Below, piece by piece: positions 12,639 through 23,731 of a stretch of DNA of 64,000 nt. This DNA comes from Ilex aquifolium (taxonomy: Eukaryota; Streptophyta; Magnoliopsida; Aquifoliales; Aquifoliaceae). Positions within the stretch are counted from its first letter, which is position 1. Every line of letters begins with the position of its first letter. Where the stretch lies: contig OX637405.1 of the NCBI GenBank assembly GCA_951799425.1, forward strand, positions 26,205,635 to 26,269,634. The letters are read 5' to 3'. Position numbers and translations under genes: made by a program. The notes under the pieces were generated by a model. The model made no database searches. It was not told the origin of the DNA and saw only the letters and a program-made list of their open reading frames with translations.

Positions 12639-13290
12639 ATATATATATATATATATGGTAGAGAAGAGGATTTAATCGGTAGTGGGTGGATCCAAGGCAG
12701 AGAATGGTCGGTGCTGGGTAGAGGGGGAGAGAGAGAGGGATAGTTAAAGGCGGGTTGTTTGATTTGGGTGTGAGAGAGAATGGTGGGATTTAAATTGTGA
12801 AATGAATTATGTATATTGGATAGAATTTGATGAAATTAAAATGAATATGCGTCGTTGTTCTCTTGTTCTGCTTTTCTAAGTTGAGGATTTTAACTATGTA
12901 ATTCCCATGCCTGAAGCCACTCAATAACAAAAAAGAAACAATCGCCAAAACAGACGGGCAATATTTGTCAATTCATTATGGTTAAAAAAAATGACAGAAA
13001 CAAATTATTTAAATCATATGTTGAAAAAAATTATGTGATCAACAGCTGAGTGTGATAATGCTTAGACATCTACCTCCAGCTAAATGAAATAAATACCGTT
13101 ACACCAAAACTAAACATCTTCGTTTGTATTGATTGCCGACTGTTTTGGAATGTACTATTTCCTGCATAAGGAGGGCCCACTCTTTTAATATCTCAAACCA
13201 ACTTTAACTCTCAAGTCCAACCAATTGTTAAATAAAGGCATTACTTTAGCGTTACAAAAAGAAAATAGAATAATAGGGAGGGTAGTAACT
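12029..13290. repeat. Microsatellite-rich intergenic DNA
   Basis: TG repeats lie at 12281-12302 and about 12370-12404, with a wider TG-rich belt to about 12530. A GA repeat is at 12595-12634 and an AT repeat at 12639-12657. Frames reading CVCVCV or THTHTH here are simple-repeat artefacts. The remainder, to 13290, shows no gene. Confidence 0.85.
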
Positions 13291-13296
13291 AAAATC

Positions 13297-15506
13297 TAGC
13301 ATTTAATACAACAAAAGTTAGTTTAGCTATTCAAAAAATAATATTTTCTATTTTAACTAATCACTTTTTCATTACACATTCCAACAAATTTTCTATATTT
13401 TTAACTACTTCCTTTAAATATGATTTCTCATTCTTTTTGTATTATTTTTCTTTGGGAGTAGTAAGAGGAAGAGAGAAAGAGAGAGTGGAGGAAAGGAAAG
13501 GAAAGGAGGAGAGCAAAATGCTATTTTAGATGCTCTGGAGATGTTCTGTTGAAATGAAATTTTAGGATAAAATAGCTAAATTTTGAAAATTTTGTGTTCT
13601 TTAGCTCTTCTCTTAGAGATGCTTGATGAGCACATAATATTGCATATTTCATGGCCTCATTGCAAGCATTTCAACTCAACTTTTGCATATAAGTGTTTAG
13701 AAGTTAGCCGTTTTGAACTATAATGTTAATATTTTGATGTTGCAACCTTTTATAGTTTAAATGATTGATTTTAGGACATTGCAACCTTGATGGATGTGTG
13801 GTGAAGGCATGGACACAATACATGAAGAATTGGAGGCTTAAAAGTGAAGAAATCAAGAAGGCATTGGTGCTTGGGAACAAGGGCATCAGCAGCCACATCG
13901 TTTGGAAGTACTGCCTCGGAGTTACTCCATTTTGACCATGATTTACTCAGAATTTGAAAAAGTGAAAAACATGAAAGTTGTAGATCTGGGTGTCTTCTAT
14001 GTTGTGTCCAAATTTCAGCTCAATCGGATGGTTGGATCAAAAGTTATGCCAATTCTACGACAACTGGTCCAGAGCAGACAGCTACCGCATGACTACCGGT
14101 AGCCGATTGTTTCTGGAGTTGCTGCTACCGCCGAGCTACCGGTAGTTGATTGCCCAGAATGCCGAAAACAACCTGTAACTCAACTTTGAGGCTTGGGGGT
14201 CCCACCTACTCTTCTCCCACTTGCTCCCCAACATTTTCTTACACAACCACATCCCTCCTACACCCTATTGGAAGACTAAGGAGGCTTGGCATTGAATGAA
14301 GAGGAGAGAGAAGTGGGCTGCCATATGGGGTTGCAGGCTAGCCTGTCAAGACCCAATCAACTCAGCCCCCCCCCCTTTTGTGTAAGACCTACCACATGCT
14401 AGGGGGACCATCATGCACGAAATTGGAAGTCTTTCACACTCCATATACTTAACATTACAAGCTTGTATAGTTAGGTGGGCTACCTAAGCTTAGTTTTTGC
14501 TCCATTGAGGAAGAAGATGAATAATGTAATGTAATTTCGTTTTTGCATTTCTTCCATCCATTTCACTTGTAATCCTTTGTAAGAACTTGGTAAGCTTCAT
14601 TTAATGTATTTAATGCTATTCACTGCAAGTTCATTTCAAGTTTAATCTTTCATTTTAGCTTTCACCATTGTTGCTTCCATGTTTTCTTCATTTCTTAGCT
14701 TAAAATGGGTATTGCATATTTTCCTTCATAGCTTTAGATTTCTTGCTTCAAGTTAAGTTTCATGCTTTAAATCTCCATTTCTCTTCCATGTCCATCTACA
14801 TTATACTTGTCTTGCATTTTTAATATGAGTAGCTAGGATTTAAGTTGGTTAATCCAAGGGAAAATTCCTCTTGGGAATACCATTTTCAACTCTTCTTCAT
14901 TCCTCCCTTTAGAGTCAAATGGTTCGGTTTGACGGGGTTGAGAGTGGATGAGTTGGTGAGCCTTTGATATTCCGTAGGCCTAGTCACGGTTTATGCTTAG
15001 ATACTCATCAATCTCGTCCCTAGCTTCCCCCGAATCAATCGTTCATTCTTGCTCAATCGGAGGAAGGCTTTGAGTTGATTTGGTATTCCCATTGGAATGA
15101 ACCCTTTGGATTAGCCAACACTTGCTTTATTTGCATTTTCATTTACAAACCAAACACAAAACTCAAATACAAGATTTTACACTTTCTTTTCACTTTTGCA
15201 AAATCACTTTCACAAAACTCCCTTTCCTTCCCTGAGGAGACGACCTTGGAATATTTTCCAAGTAAAACACACAACCACAAAAGACTCCTTTCGATTGGGG
15301 AGCATTTTTGTGCACACCGCATCTCATTCCATCTATTTTGTTCATCACATCTCCATTCACATCCATTTTGTTGTTGTTTCCTATCTTCTTGCATCATCCG
15401 GAGGGAGAGTGACACTCCCCCATCACTATAAGCCACATACACACATTGAGGGTGAGGGTGATGTTACGAGGTTAGGAACGACGTAATTACCAATCAATCA
15501 ATGCTC
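13297..15506 (+). mobile_element. Tourist-like MITE split by a solo LTR
   Basis: The left part (13297-13623) aligns along its length with the MITE at 63684-64000: shared 'tttagcta' start, 'tctatttta-cta-tcactttttca', 'tctatatttttaacta', then a purine-rich gagaaagagagag tract. The right terminal sequence, agagatgctc, is interrupted after 13623 and resumes after 15505. The ends are related to GAGCATCTCC, typical of PIF/Harbinger-type MITEs. The left terminus has decayed. Confidence 0.65.
13624..15500 (+). mobile_element. 1.9-kb solo LTR inside the MITE
   Basis: The LTR is 1,877 bp with TGAT..ATCA termini and identical 5-bp duplications ATGCT at 13619-13623 and 15501-15505. It holds 'ctaccggtag' motifs near 14090-14145, a style common in Gypsy LTRs. 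No coding remains or primer site adjoin it. Orientation is taken from the plus strand by style only. Confidence 0.8.
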
Positions 15507-16150
15507 TAATAGTGCCTTCTACAATTTTTCATCACAGGATATTAGGTTCAACAAAAATGATGTTTTGAAGCACTGCCATGAACTCTCATGAAATGTCATA
15601 GTCTAGCATATCCCTCTACCATATTTGTATAATTTTTCAGCCCTAACATTTACAACTTAGTTGTTCTCCTATGAAAGGATAATAAGAGAGAAAATGTGCA
15701 AATAATAATCAAATTCTCATTCATTATAATTTTTCAGTACTAACATTTACAACTAAGTTTTGGAAACCTTTCGGTTCACCGATTTTCTTTAAAATTGGTC
15801 AGTTTTCTTGTTTAAAAACGGTTTTGTTGCACAGACGGTCTAATTAGCAAACCGGACCGGTTAAGGGTTCGGTTCATCGGTTTATTAGTTGGACTAGCCA
15901 GTCCAGTCTAGTTCTGATAACATTAGATCTCTTGTATGGGTTGGTGTGATGAATTTGGGTTGCCTTGGGACTTATATCGAAGGTTTCCAATCACTCATAG
16001 TGGGGTTCCAAACTACTATTCGTTCACAAGAGTTCGAGGTTGAGGGTTAGTATGCTATTCCTAGAAAGATTTCGTCAGTGCTAATGCATTATTATACGAG
16101 CTTCCTGAAACTTTGTTGCCCTGTGGGGTATTATTGAGAAGGTGGAGTTT
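15507..16150. other. Non-coding interval with a small direct repeat
   Basis: No gene is seen. Two copies of 'ataatttttcag--ctaaca' followed by 'tttacaact' lie near 15629 and 15726. A CGG/CCGG-rich patch lies at 15815-15910. Confidence 0.4.
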
Positions 16151-16159
16151 TGTGGACAA

Positions 16160-16797
16160 TATATATTCGAGGTATGAATTTGTTTAACCTGCGTATATAA
16201 GATATTTTTACTATAAACTGATGTTTTATTTAAATGATTCCATCATGTTATTGAATTACTATTTTAGAATCGAAAACTTGAGATCGTTTCAATGTTAGAG
16301 GTTTTATTTGAAAAAACTATATATGTTATTTTGTTAAATTGAGACCTACTTATTTTATATTTTTATAAACCTTATTTAGGTTTGGGAGAGTTTCTTTACT
16401 AAGCTTGTTTGCTCACCTCTTCCCTAACATTTTTCAGATTTTGGCATCGAAGAGGATTTAAAATTAGGTTAGCATGTGGACTTGGACAGTGAAGTGAATC
16501 AGGAGGTGGATCCGGCTTGGGAGGCTTGAAGTGTTATTGGTCAATTTGTTGGTTTAAAGTTCAGTTGGTTTGGAAGAAACATTTTTTATGGTTTTTTATT
16601 AGACAGAGTGATGTTTTTGTTTTATTTAAAAGTTTTGGGATGTTATCTTTATGAAGTTATTTATATTCTTTTGGGATTTTTAATAGGACGTTAGCTATAG
16701 ATGTTTTGATTTATTCAATGGTTTCTTTTAACTTTGCTCTCATCGTTTTGATGATTAGTGGTTAATTCATGTCAATTTATGAATTTGGGGCGTGACA
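16160..16797 (+). mobile_element. Partial LTR 'A' of a long-LTR family
   Basis: It ends GGGGCGTGACA at 16797 and is homologous, in inverted orientation, to the LTR starting at 27966 (TGTCACACCCC). Shared parts include the terminal 60 bp and the block 'tttgctcac...tttcagattttggcat' (16400-16450), matched near 29170-29260. The left end was not found and no primer site follows. It is a fossil fragment. Confidence 0.6.
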
Positions 16798-17032
16798 TTG
16801 GAGATAGTAGTAAATAAGGATTACCCCAAAGGTTCGAATGGTTTGGTAATTATATATTGGATTTTCCCCAAGTATGCAAATAGAACCTAACCACACATGT
16901 CCTCCAATTACATCTTCCAAATTGTTGGCACTAATGTTCCATATTTCCTCTCCAAATGGAATTTTAGTAAATAATCAATATGATACTTGAGGTAAGGTCA
17001 AGTTATATCTTCATGTTATCCAACAACTCAAT
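16798..17032. other. Non-coding flank of the Tat element
   Basis: No gene. It ends in TCAAT (17028-17032), the left target duplication of the Tat element, and continues at 26737. Confidence 0.6.
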
Positions 17033-17740
17033 TGTAAGGGGAAAAAATATATTTACCTCTCAACTGAGATAAAGGGTCGATATTTGAGATATCTAATTCT
17101 TTTGAACTTGACCCCCCTGCCTTTTTCCTGCAAAACGAATGGACTGCCCAAGATCGAAGTGCTTCGATCGAAGGCACTCCGATTCTTAAGTCAGTAATGG
17201 TCTTGAAAGAATTGCTAATTGACAGGGAGAGTTCAATGTACCTTTCATTCGGGCTTCTTGCGCTTTTTATAGATCACTGTTCCGTTAGGGTTTCCATGAT
17301 TCCCGATTCAAGGTGGTACACCTTCTCCCAATCAGGCGGCTTTAGTTGGGAAGTCGCTGATATTTCTCCAGCACTTCCTCCTACCGTTCCTATAATTTCG
17401 CCTATTCGTTAGCCAGAATGCATGAGTTATAGGCGTACCCTTAGCTCTGCATTTATTGTGTCAAACAGCTCGGTTATGATGTGGACCGAGCTTATCTGTT
17501 TATTACCGAGCTCCTTGGTTCATAGTTAGAACCGAACTGTTTCAACAAATACCGAACACTTTTGACTTCTGGGTTTAGTAAGAGCCGAGCTCTTTAAGAT
17601 GTTTGCCGAACTCACTGCTCAGTCCGGCTTAGTCTATTGAACCGAGTGGCCAAGGTCTTCATCACGTGTCTTGTCTTGTCATCCTCACGTGGGTTCATTA
17701 AATGTCATAACACGTGTAATAATGGGAGCTAGCCCCTTCA
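17033..17740 (-). repeat. 3' LTR of the Tat element
   Basis: 708 bp, TGTAAGGGG..CCCCTTCA. It is nearly collinear with 26021-26731. It contains several CCGAGC/GAGCTC words in its right half. Confidence 0.92.
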
Positions 17741-17756
17741 TTTGCCCCCAAAAAAC
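17741..17756 (-). other. Polypurine tract of the Tat element
   Basis: The minus strand reads cgttttttgggggcaaa up to the LTR edge at 17740, a purine-rich tract in the expected position for plus-strand priming. Confidence 0.65.
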
Positions 17757-17869
17757 GTCTGACAGACGTCTTTCGTCTGTCAGCCGTTTTGTGCCTTTAG
17801 TCTCATCATTGCTCACGCTTTTTGGGAGCATCCCCCTTTGCTTTTGGCGGCGAATCTAGTCATTTAAAT

Positions 17870-19942
17870 GCCACCTTTTGGAATTCCCTCTCTTTATAAG
17901 CAGTTTCTCTTCATCTTTTTTGTCACTTTGCATTCTTAGTTTCAGACTCATCTCTTTCTTTGTATTTGCATCTTCACTTCTCTCTGCATTCATCTTCTTT
18001 AATGGCCCCTCTCATCTCTTCTGACATTCCAACTTTCAAAACTAAGTACAACATTCCAGATGACGTTGAAGTGAAAGTCGCCGGAAAATATGAGCCTCTG
18101 ATTGGATCAAGAGAGAGGATTCCAATTTATATGAGGGTAATCACCAAAGGAGGAGTCCGTTTTCCACTCAATCCTCTACTTCTCTGGGTTCTATCAGCTA
18201 TGAAACTATGCCCCATTCAGTGCTGCCCCAATTTCTTCAGAATAGTGATGGGTGTAGCAGCACTGAATAGGCTCCTGAATTTGAGCTTGGGTTTGTGGGA
18301 GATCTTGTATTACTACATTCTGAAATCGGCCGGAGATAACTTCTACCTTGCTATGAGGAAGAAAGATCGCTATCTTGTGACTCATCTCCCAGACTCCAAC
18401 AAGGGACATGAGAATGATATCGTGTTTGTCTCTGGAAACTGGGAGTATGTTGTTGATGCCGTTCCATCCTACAGTTGTCCCTACGAAGAAGGCTCTCCAG
18501 GTATTCAACATTTTAACTTATCCAAATTATCTTAGTGGCTTGCTGTTTCCTGATGGATTTTCTTTTGCTTGAAGGCGAAACTGTAAAGGGCAGGATTCCT
18601 GAGTCGACCGTCAAAAGAGACGAGCTCATAAAGGTTTGGGACTTTAACGAATCTCTGTTTTGCCGAGCTACACATACCCTGCTAGGGTACACTCCGACTT
18701 ACACATCGTTCATCGCCGTTCCGAATCGCCCCAAAGCCAGCTTGGTAGCAGACTGAGAAGCAATCCAGGCGGCTCAGGAGCAAACTCCCCAAGCTAAAAA
18801 GAAGACTTCACTTGCTGCCTCAGGTCGCAGAACCGTGAAGAATTTTTTGGATTTTCTATCAACTGTTGAGCTGACCCCATCCACCGAGCCTACTCCTATA
18901 TCTTTCGTACCCTCAATCACTGTTTTGGATGAGCCTGCAGCTGAGGTTCCTGCCGAGACTGTTCCCCCCAACGATGAAGTTGTTCCAAGCAACGACCCAA
19001 CAGATAAGGTTCAGACTGTAGAACCTTTGATTCCAGTAGAGTTGGATCCCCCTGATTCTGCTCATTCTCCCTTCCTTAAAGATGACTCCGTTTTTGAGCT
19101 TGCCGAGGACCCAGCTCCTAAAAGGCGAAGGACAGGTGAGTCCGAGGCGAGCCTTTCTCCTAAACCAACCACTACTCCTTTCCGACCTATCCTTAGAGCA
19201 AAAAGGAGAGAGATCACTGCAAATGATTCCGCCATTGAAGACTTCAATGTAGCAGTTGGGATCGCTAGAAGAGTGATCTTGCCGCGGGATCTGGCTATCA
19301 ATGAGGCTCTCACTGATGATGAAGTGTCTCGCCAAGCCATTCAACATATGGTTTCGGTAAGACTGTTCCCAACATTTTTCAGTTTGTTCTTCAAAAAAGT
19401 TTCTAAGTCTCCTCCCTCTTTTTCTTTTAAAAAAGGGTCTGCAAAAAGTTCATGAAGTGGGGGCTAAGATAGCCAGGAAAGACAAAGCTATGAAGGATGC
19501 CATCCACGCCCGAGCTTCAGCACTGGCCAAGAAAGAGAGTGTGGATGAAAAATATGCCAAGCTCTGTGAAGAAGACAAGGTTCTGCAGGCTTAAAACCAA
19601 AGCCTGACCGAGGAGAACCACAAGATTCATACTGAGATTGGGCAGCTGAAAGACTCTGAGCATGAAGCAAATGTTGAACTTTCCCAAACCCAGCTTGATT
19701 ACACCAACTTATTGGAAGAGTTTGATCAGTACAAAGCAGAGGAAAAAGCGAGGGAGGGTGCTACTTATGATAAAGGAATTGAGAAAGCTAAGAATGATCT
19801 AGCTCTGTAAATTCCTCAACTTCGGGATGCATTCTTCAGCAAAGGCTGGCAGGCTGCCTTGGTTGTTGCCGAAGTGGCTCCTTCGTCTGAACTTTTTTCC
19901 AGGCACCCTCTTCCGAGCTCTTCCCAGCCTCCTGCTACATGA
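17870..19942 (+). pseudogene. Antisense accessory gene of the Tat element (Transposase_28-like)
   Basis: This gene lies between integrase and the 3' LTR but reads on the opposite strand. A TATA-like 'ctttataag' (about 17893) and a pyrimidine-rich leader precede it. The first coding block (from 18002, MAPLISSDIPTFKTKYNIP) contains RFPLNPLLLWVLSAMKLCP. This matches the plant 'putative gypsy type transposase' domain (PF04195-like) carried antisense by some Tat elements. A later block is acidic and proline-rich with a basic patch (KRRRTGE). The last is a coiled coil rich in K and E (about 19440-19800). Intron-like gaps separate the blocks. It is broken, with a few breaks. Its function in these elements is unknown. 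Confidence 0.7.
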
Positions 19943-20392
19943 TCAATACTTAGGAGTATTTCTGTAACTTTCTGCAATCTTTTGAAGTTCCTGCAAATCT
20001 CGGCACCTCTTCAAAGAGCTCGGTTTCTTGGTAGAGTTATTCTCAGGTCCCCCTGGGCGTCCCTGAAACAGTTTCTACCTCGCACCGACTCGCCAATCTG
20101 ATTGGTTTCCAATCCATCCCAACTCAGCTTACATCGTCATGCCTATCTGTGGGCCTCGATCAGATCGGGTGGCTGTGCCTGATTTAAGTTGGAACTTCTA
20201 TCAGGATTTTTTGCCTCCCTGCCTTAACAGTAGGAAATACATATAAAAAGTAGAACGAGAGCCGTGAGATTAATCTTCAAAAGACATTTATTGATAACTC
20301 CGGTTCGTCAATACATTTGTCAATTTATTGATTCTTAATGGGTACCCCTAAGTTTCTGAAGGTACTTCAGAATTCTATTAAAAATGCACTTT

Positions 20393-21410
20393 TTAGAAAT
20401 AAAACTTTCTCAAATTCGCAGAGTTCCAAGGGCGTAATACTGCTTTATGATCCAAGGTCTCGAGCTCATAGTATCCACTGCCGCCTACTCGGGTTATTCT
20501 GTACGGACCCTCCCAATTTGCTCCAAACTTTCCATGCGTTGGGTTTTTTGTTGATCCCAACACGCGTCTGAGGACTAAGTCTCCAAGTGTGAAAGATCGA
20601 GGGTTAACTTTCTTGTTATAAGCTCGGGACATTTGATGCCGATAAGAAGCCATTTTGATAGCCACTTGTTCTCTCTTCTCTTCTGCTAGATCAAGATCTC
20701 GAGCGACAACGGCATCGTTATCGTTGCGTTCAACCAGGTCGGTCCTTAGGGTCGATAAACCGATCTCTAATGAGATTACTGCTTCCATCCCATAAGCTAG
20801 GGCAAAGGGCGTTTCTCCAGTTGAACGCCGAAGTGTGGTTCAGTACATCCACAGTACACTCTGCAGCTCCTCTATCCATCTCCTTTTAGCATCCTCTAAC
20901 CTTTTCTTGATTCCATCCAAGATCGTTTTGTTGGAGATCACTGCTTGGCCATTGCTCTGAGGATAAGCTGGGGTGGAATAGTGGTTCCGAATTTCGTATT
21001 GATGAAAGAAAGCTTTGAAGGGACCACTATCAAATTGTGTGCTGTTATCCGAAACAAGTGTGTGTGGAATTCCGAATCTGGTGATGATGTTTCTCCAGAC
21101 AAACTTCCTTGTATCCATATCTCAGATGTTGGCTAAGGGCTCGCTTTAATCCATTTTGTGAAATAATCTGTTGCAACCAAAAGGTACTTCTTGTTGCCAG
21201 GTGCCCGAGGTAGAGGTCCCACTATATCCAGTCCCCACTGTGCAAATGGCCACGGGCTTGACAAAGGAAGCAGTTCTTGGGATGGCTTTCTCGGTATTGA
21301 TGAGAATTTATGACACTTCTCACATGGCCTAACAAACTATTGAGCATCCTTCTGTATATATGGCCACCAAAAGCCTTGGGAAATAGCTCGGTGCGCCAGA
21401 GATCTTCCAC
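20393..21410 (-). pseudogene. Tat integrase remains
   Basis: Minus-strand pieces give the H2C2 zinc region (..NCFLCQARG..), the catalytic core (ITRFGIPHTLVSDNSTQF and YSTPAYPQSNGQA) and the C-terminal part with GANWEGPYRI. Integrase is the last pol domain before the antisense accessory region. It is broken. Confidence 0.85.
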
Positions 21411-21482
21411 CTATGTGAGCTCCGCAACTTCCTTCATGAATTTCGGATAAAAAGTTAGGCACTGTTCTTAGGTGTACGCACC

Positions 21483-22800
21483 TCAAGTACGGTCCTCCAA
21501 ATGAACGTCGGTAAAGCTCTTTTTTGGGGATATCCAGAATCTCGATGCCTTCAATCGTAGCTTATGAGCTTCCTTCTTATCCTCGGGTAGGTCGCCGCTC
21601 CTCAAGAATCCAATTATCGGGTCCATCCAGCTCGGTTCGATTTTATTCTGCAATACCTCATCAAAACTGGTTGGTGAAATGCTAGGCTCGGATTGAAACT
21701 CAACGATTAGCGGCCTTTCGGTTTCTTGGTCAAGTGCTGAGGCCAGTGAGGCTAGAGCATCAGCATGCGAATTCTTCGCTCTTCCAACCTGCTGGATCGA
21801 GTATTCTGGGATTTTGCTTAGCTCTTTTTCTGCAACGACATGATACGCCATCATCTTTTCATCCTTTGCCGCATACTCCCCTATTATCTGATTCACCACC
21901 AATTGTGAATCAGAGAATACCTGGAGCTTCATTGCCCCCAATTCGGCTGCTAGCCTTACTCCAGCTATCAAAGCTTCATATTCAGCTTCGTTGTTTGAGG
22001 CCCGGAAGCCGAGCCTGATGGCCTTCTCCAATAGACAACCATCTGGACTCTCCAGAGTGAGGCCAATGCCGGCACCTTTCTGATTTGACGACCCATCAAC
22101 AGATAAGACCCAAGTTCCATCACGCCTTACCTTCTATTCGTCATCGGTTTGTCCCCTCTGCTCCGAGCTACTTTTGGATTGAAATTTTTCAATGAAATCT
22201 GTCACTACTTGGCCTTTGATTGCCTTCCTCGATTCGAATACGATGTCGAACTCCCCGAGCTCGACTGTACATTTAGCAACTCGTCCGGATAGGTCGGCTT
22301 TGTGAAAAAGTGACTTCAATGGTTGGTCGGTGAGCATTGCTATTTGGTGGGCCTGGAAATAGTGTCTGAGTTTCCTAGCCGAGCTGATCAGCGCGAGCGC
22401 AAGTTTCTCCAACGGAGTATACCTCAATTCCGCATCCAAGAGCATCTTGCTCACATAATAAACAGGTTTCAGCTTTTCATCATCATTCCTCATCAACGCC
22501 CCACTTACAGCGTGTTCTGAGACAGCTAGGTAGAGGAAAAACTTCTCTTCGGGCGATGGCGTTGAAAGGATTGGCGGGGTGGCTAAGTATGTCTTAAGAT
22601 TTACAAACGCTTCATCGCATTCCTAATTCCAAAGTGCCCCCTTCTTTCCTTTGATTGATTGGAAGAAAGGTCTACATTTATCAGATGCTCGGGAAATGAA
22701 TCTCCCGAGTGCCACTGCCATTCCAGTTAGCCTCTGCACCTCCTTAACGGACCGAGGTGATTGCAGCTCCACAATTGCTTTTACCTGGTCGGGGTTCACT
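21483..22800 (-). pseudogene. Tat RNase H and second (archaeal-type) RNase H remains
   Basis: The first RNase H part contains PVYYVSKMLLDAELRYTPLE and HQIAMLTDQPLKSLF. The second contains NNEAEYEALIAGVRLAAELG and LQVFSDSQLVVNQI, the pattern of archaeal/plant-type RNase HI that Tat elements acquired. Two RNase H domains in tandem place the element in the Tat clade. It is broken. Confidence 0.85.
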
Positions 22801-22811
22801 TCTATACCTCT

Positions 22812-23690
22812 CTAGGTAACCAAGAAACCAAGGAATTTCCCCGATCCAACCCCAAATGCGCATTTTGTGGCATTTAACCTCATCTTATATTTTCGCAAAA
22901 CATCGAATCTGCTCCTTAGGTCGGAATAGTGGTTAGTGGTCTGTCTGCTTTTAACCACCATGTCATCAATGTAGACTTCTATAGTACTACCTATCATGTG
23001 AGAGAACATTTTGGTTACCAACCTTTGATACGTAGCTCCTGCGTTCTTTAACCCGAAGGGCATGACTTTGTAACAGTACGTCCCTACAGGCGTTATGAAG
23101 GCAGTTTTTTCTTGGTCCTCTTCGGCGAGAGGGATTTGGTGATATCCTCTGTAGGCATACAAGAAGCTCATTTGCTCATGCCCGGCTGTTGCATCGACCA
23201 GTTGATCTATCTTAGGCAGGGGAAGTTGTCCTTTGGGCAAGCTTTGTTGAGGTCGGTGAAATCTACACAGACTCTCCATTTACCATTATTTTTCTTCACC
23301 ACCACCGTATTTGACAACCATGTCGGGTATTGTACTTCCTTGATGACTCGGCTTTCAAGTAGCCGTGCCACTTCGTCTCTCACCGCCTCCTGATGCTGAG
23401 GAGTCTTGAGCTTTTGTTTAACCAGTTTGAATTTAGGATCAATGTCCAACTAGTGACAAGCTACTTCGGTTGATATGCTGGGCATATCATTCGTGTTCCA
23501 CACAAAGATATCGGCATCCTGCTGAAGTAGGGTGATGATCTCTGTTTGCTGCTTGGGGCTAAGAGCCGTCCCCACCAGAAAATACTTATCCGGATCTCCG
23601 TCTTTGTCTAAAGGTACTTTAGTCAAGTCCTCAATTGTTCGGTCGGTTATTTCTTCCATGCCTAAAGGTACTTTAGGACTTTTCATGACA
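22812..23690 (-). pseudogene. Tat reverse transcriptase remains
   Basis: Motifs in order: [65 protein letters not shown] and the catalytic [11 protein letters not shown] with the YIDD box. Length and order fit Gypsy reverse transcriptase. It is broken. Confidence 0.88.
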
Positions 23691-23731
23691 GTTCGGTCGG
23701 AAGGACCGACCGAGCTGTCAGTCGTTGGTTG

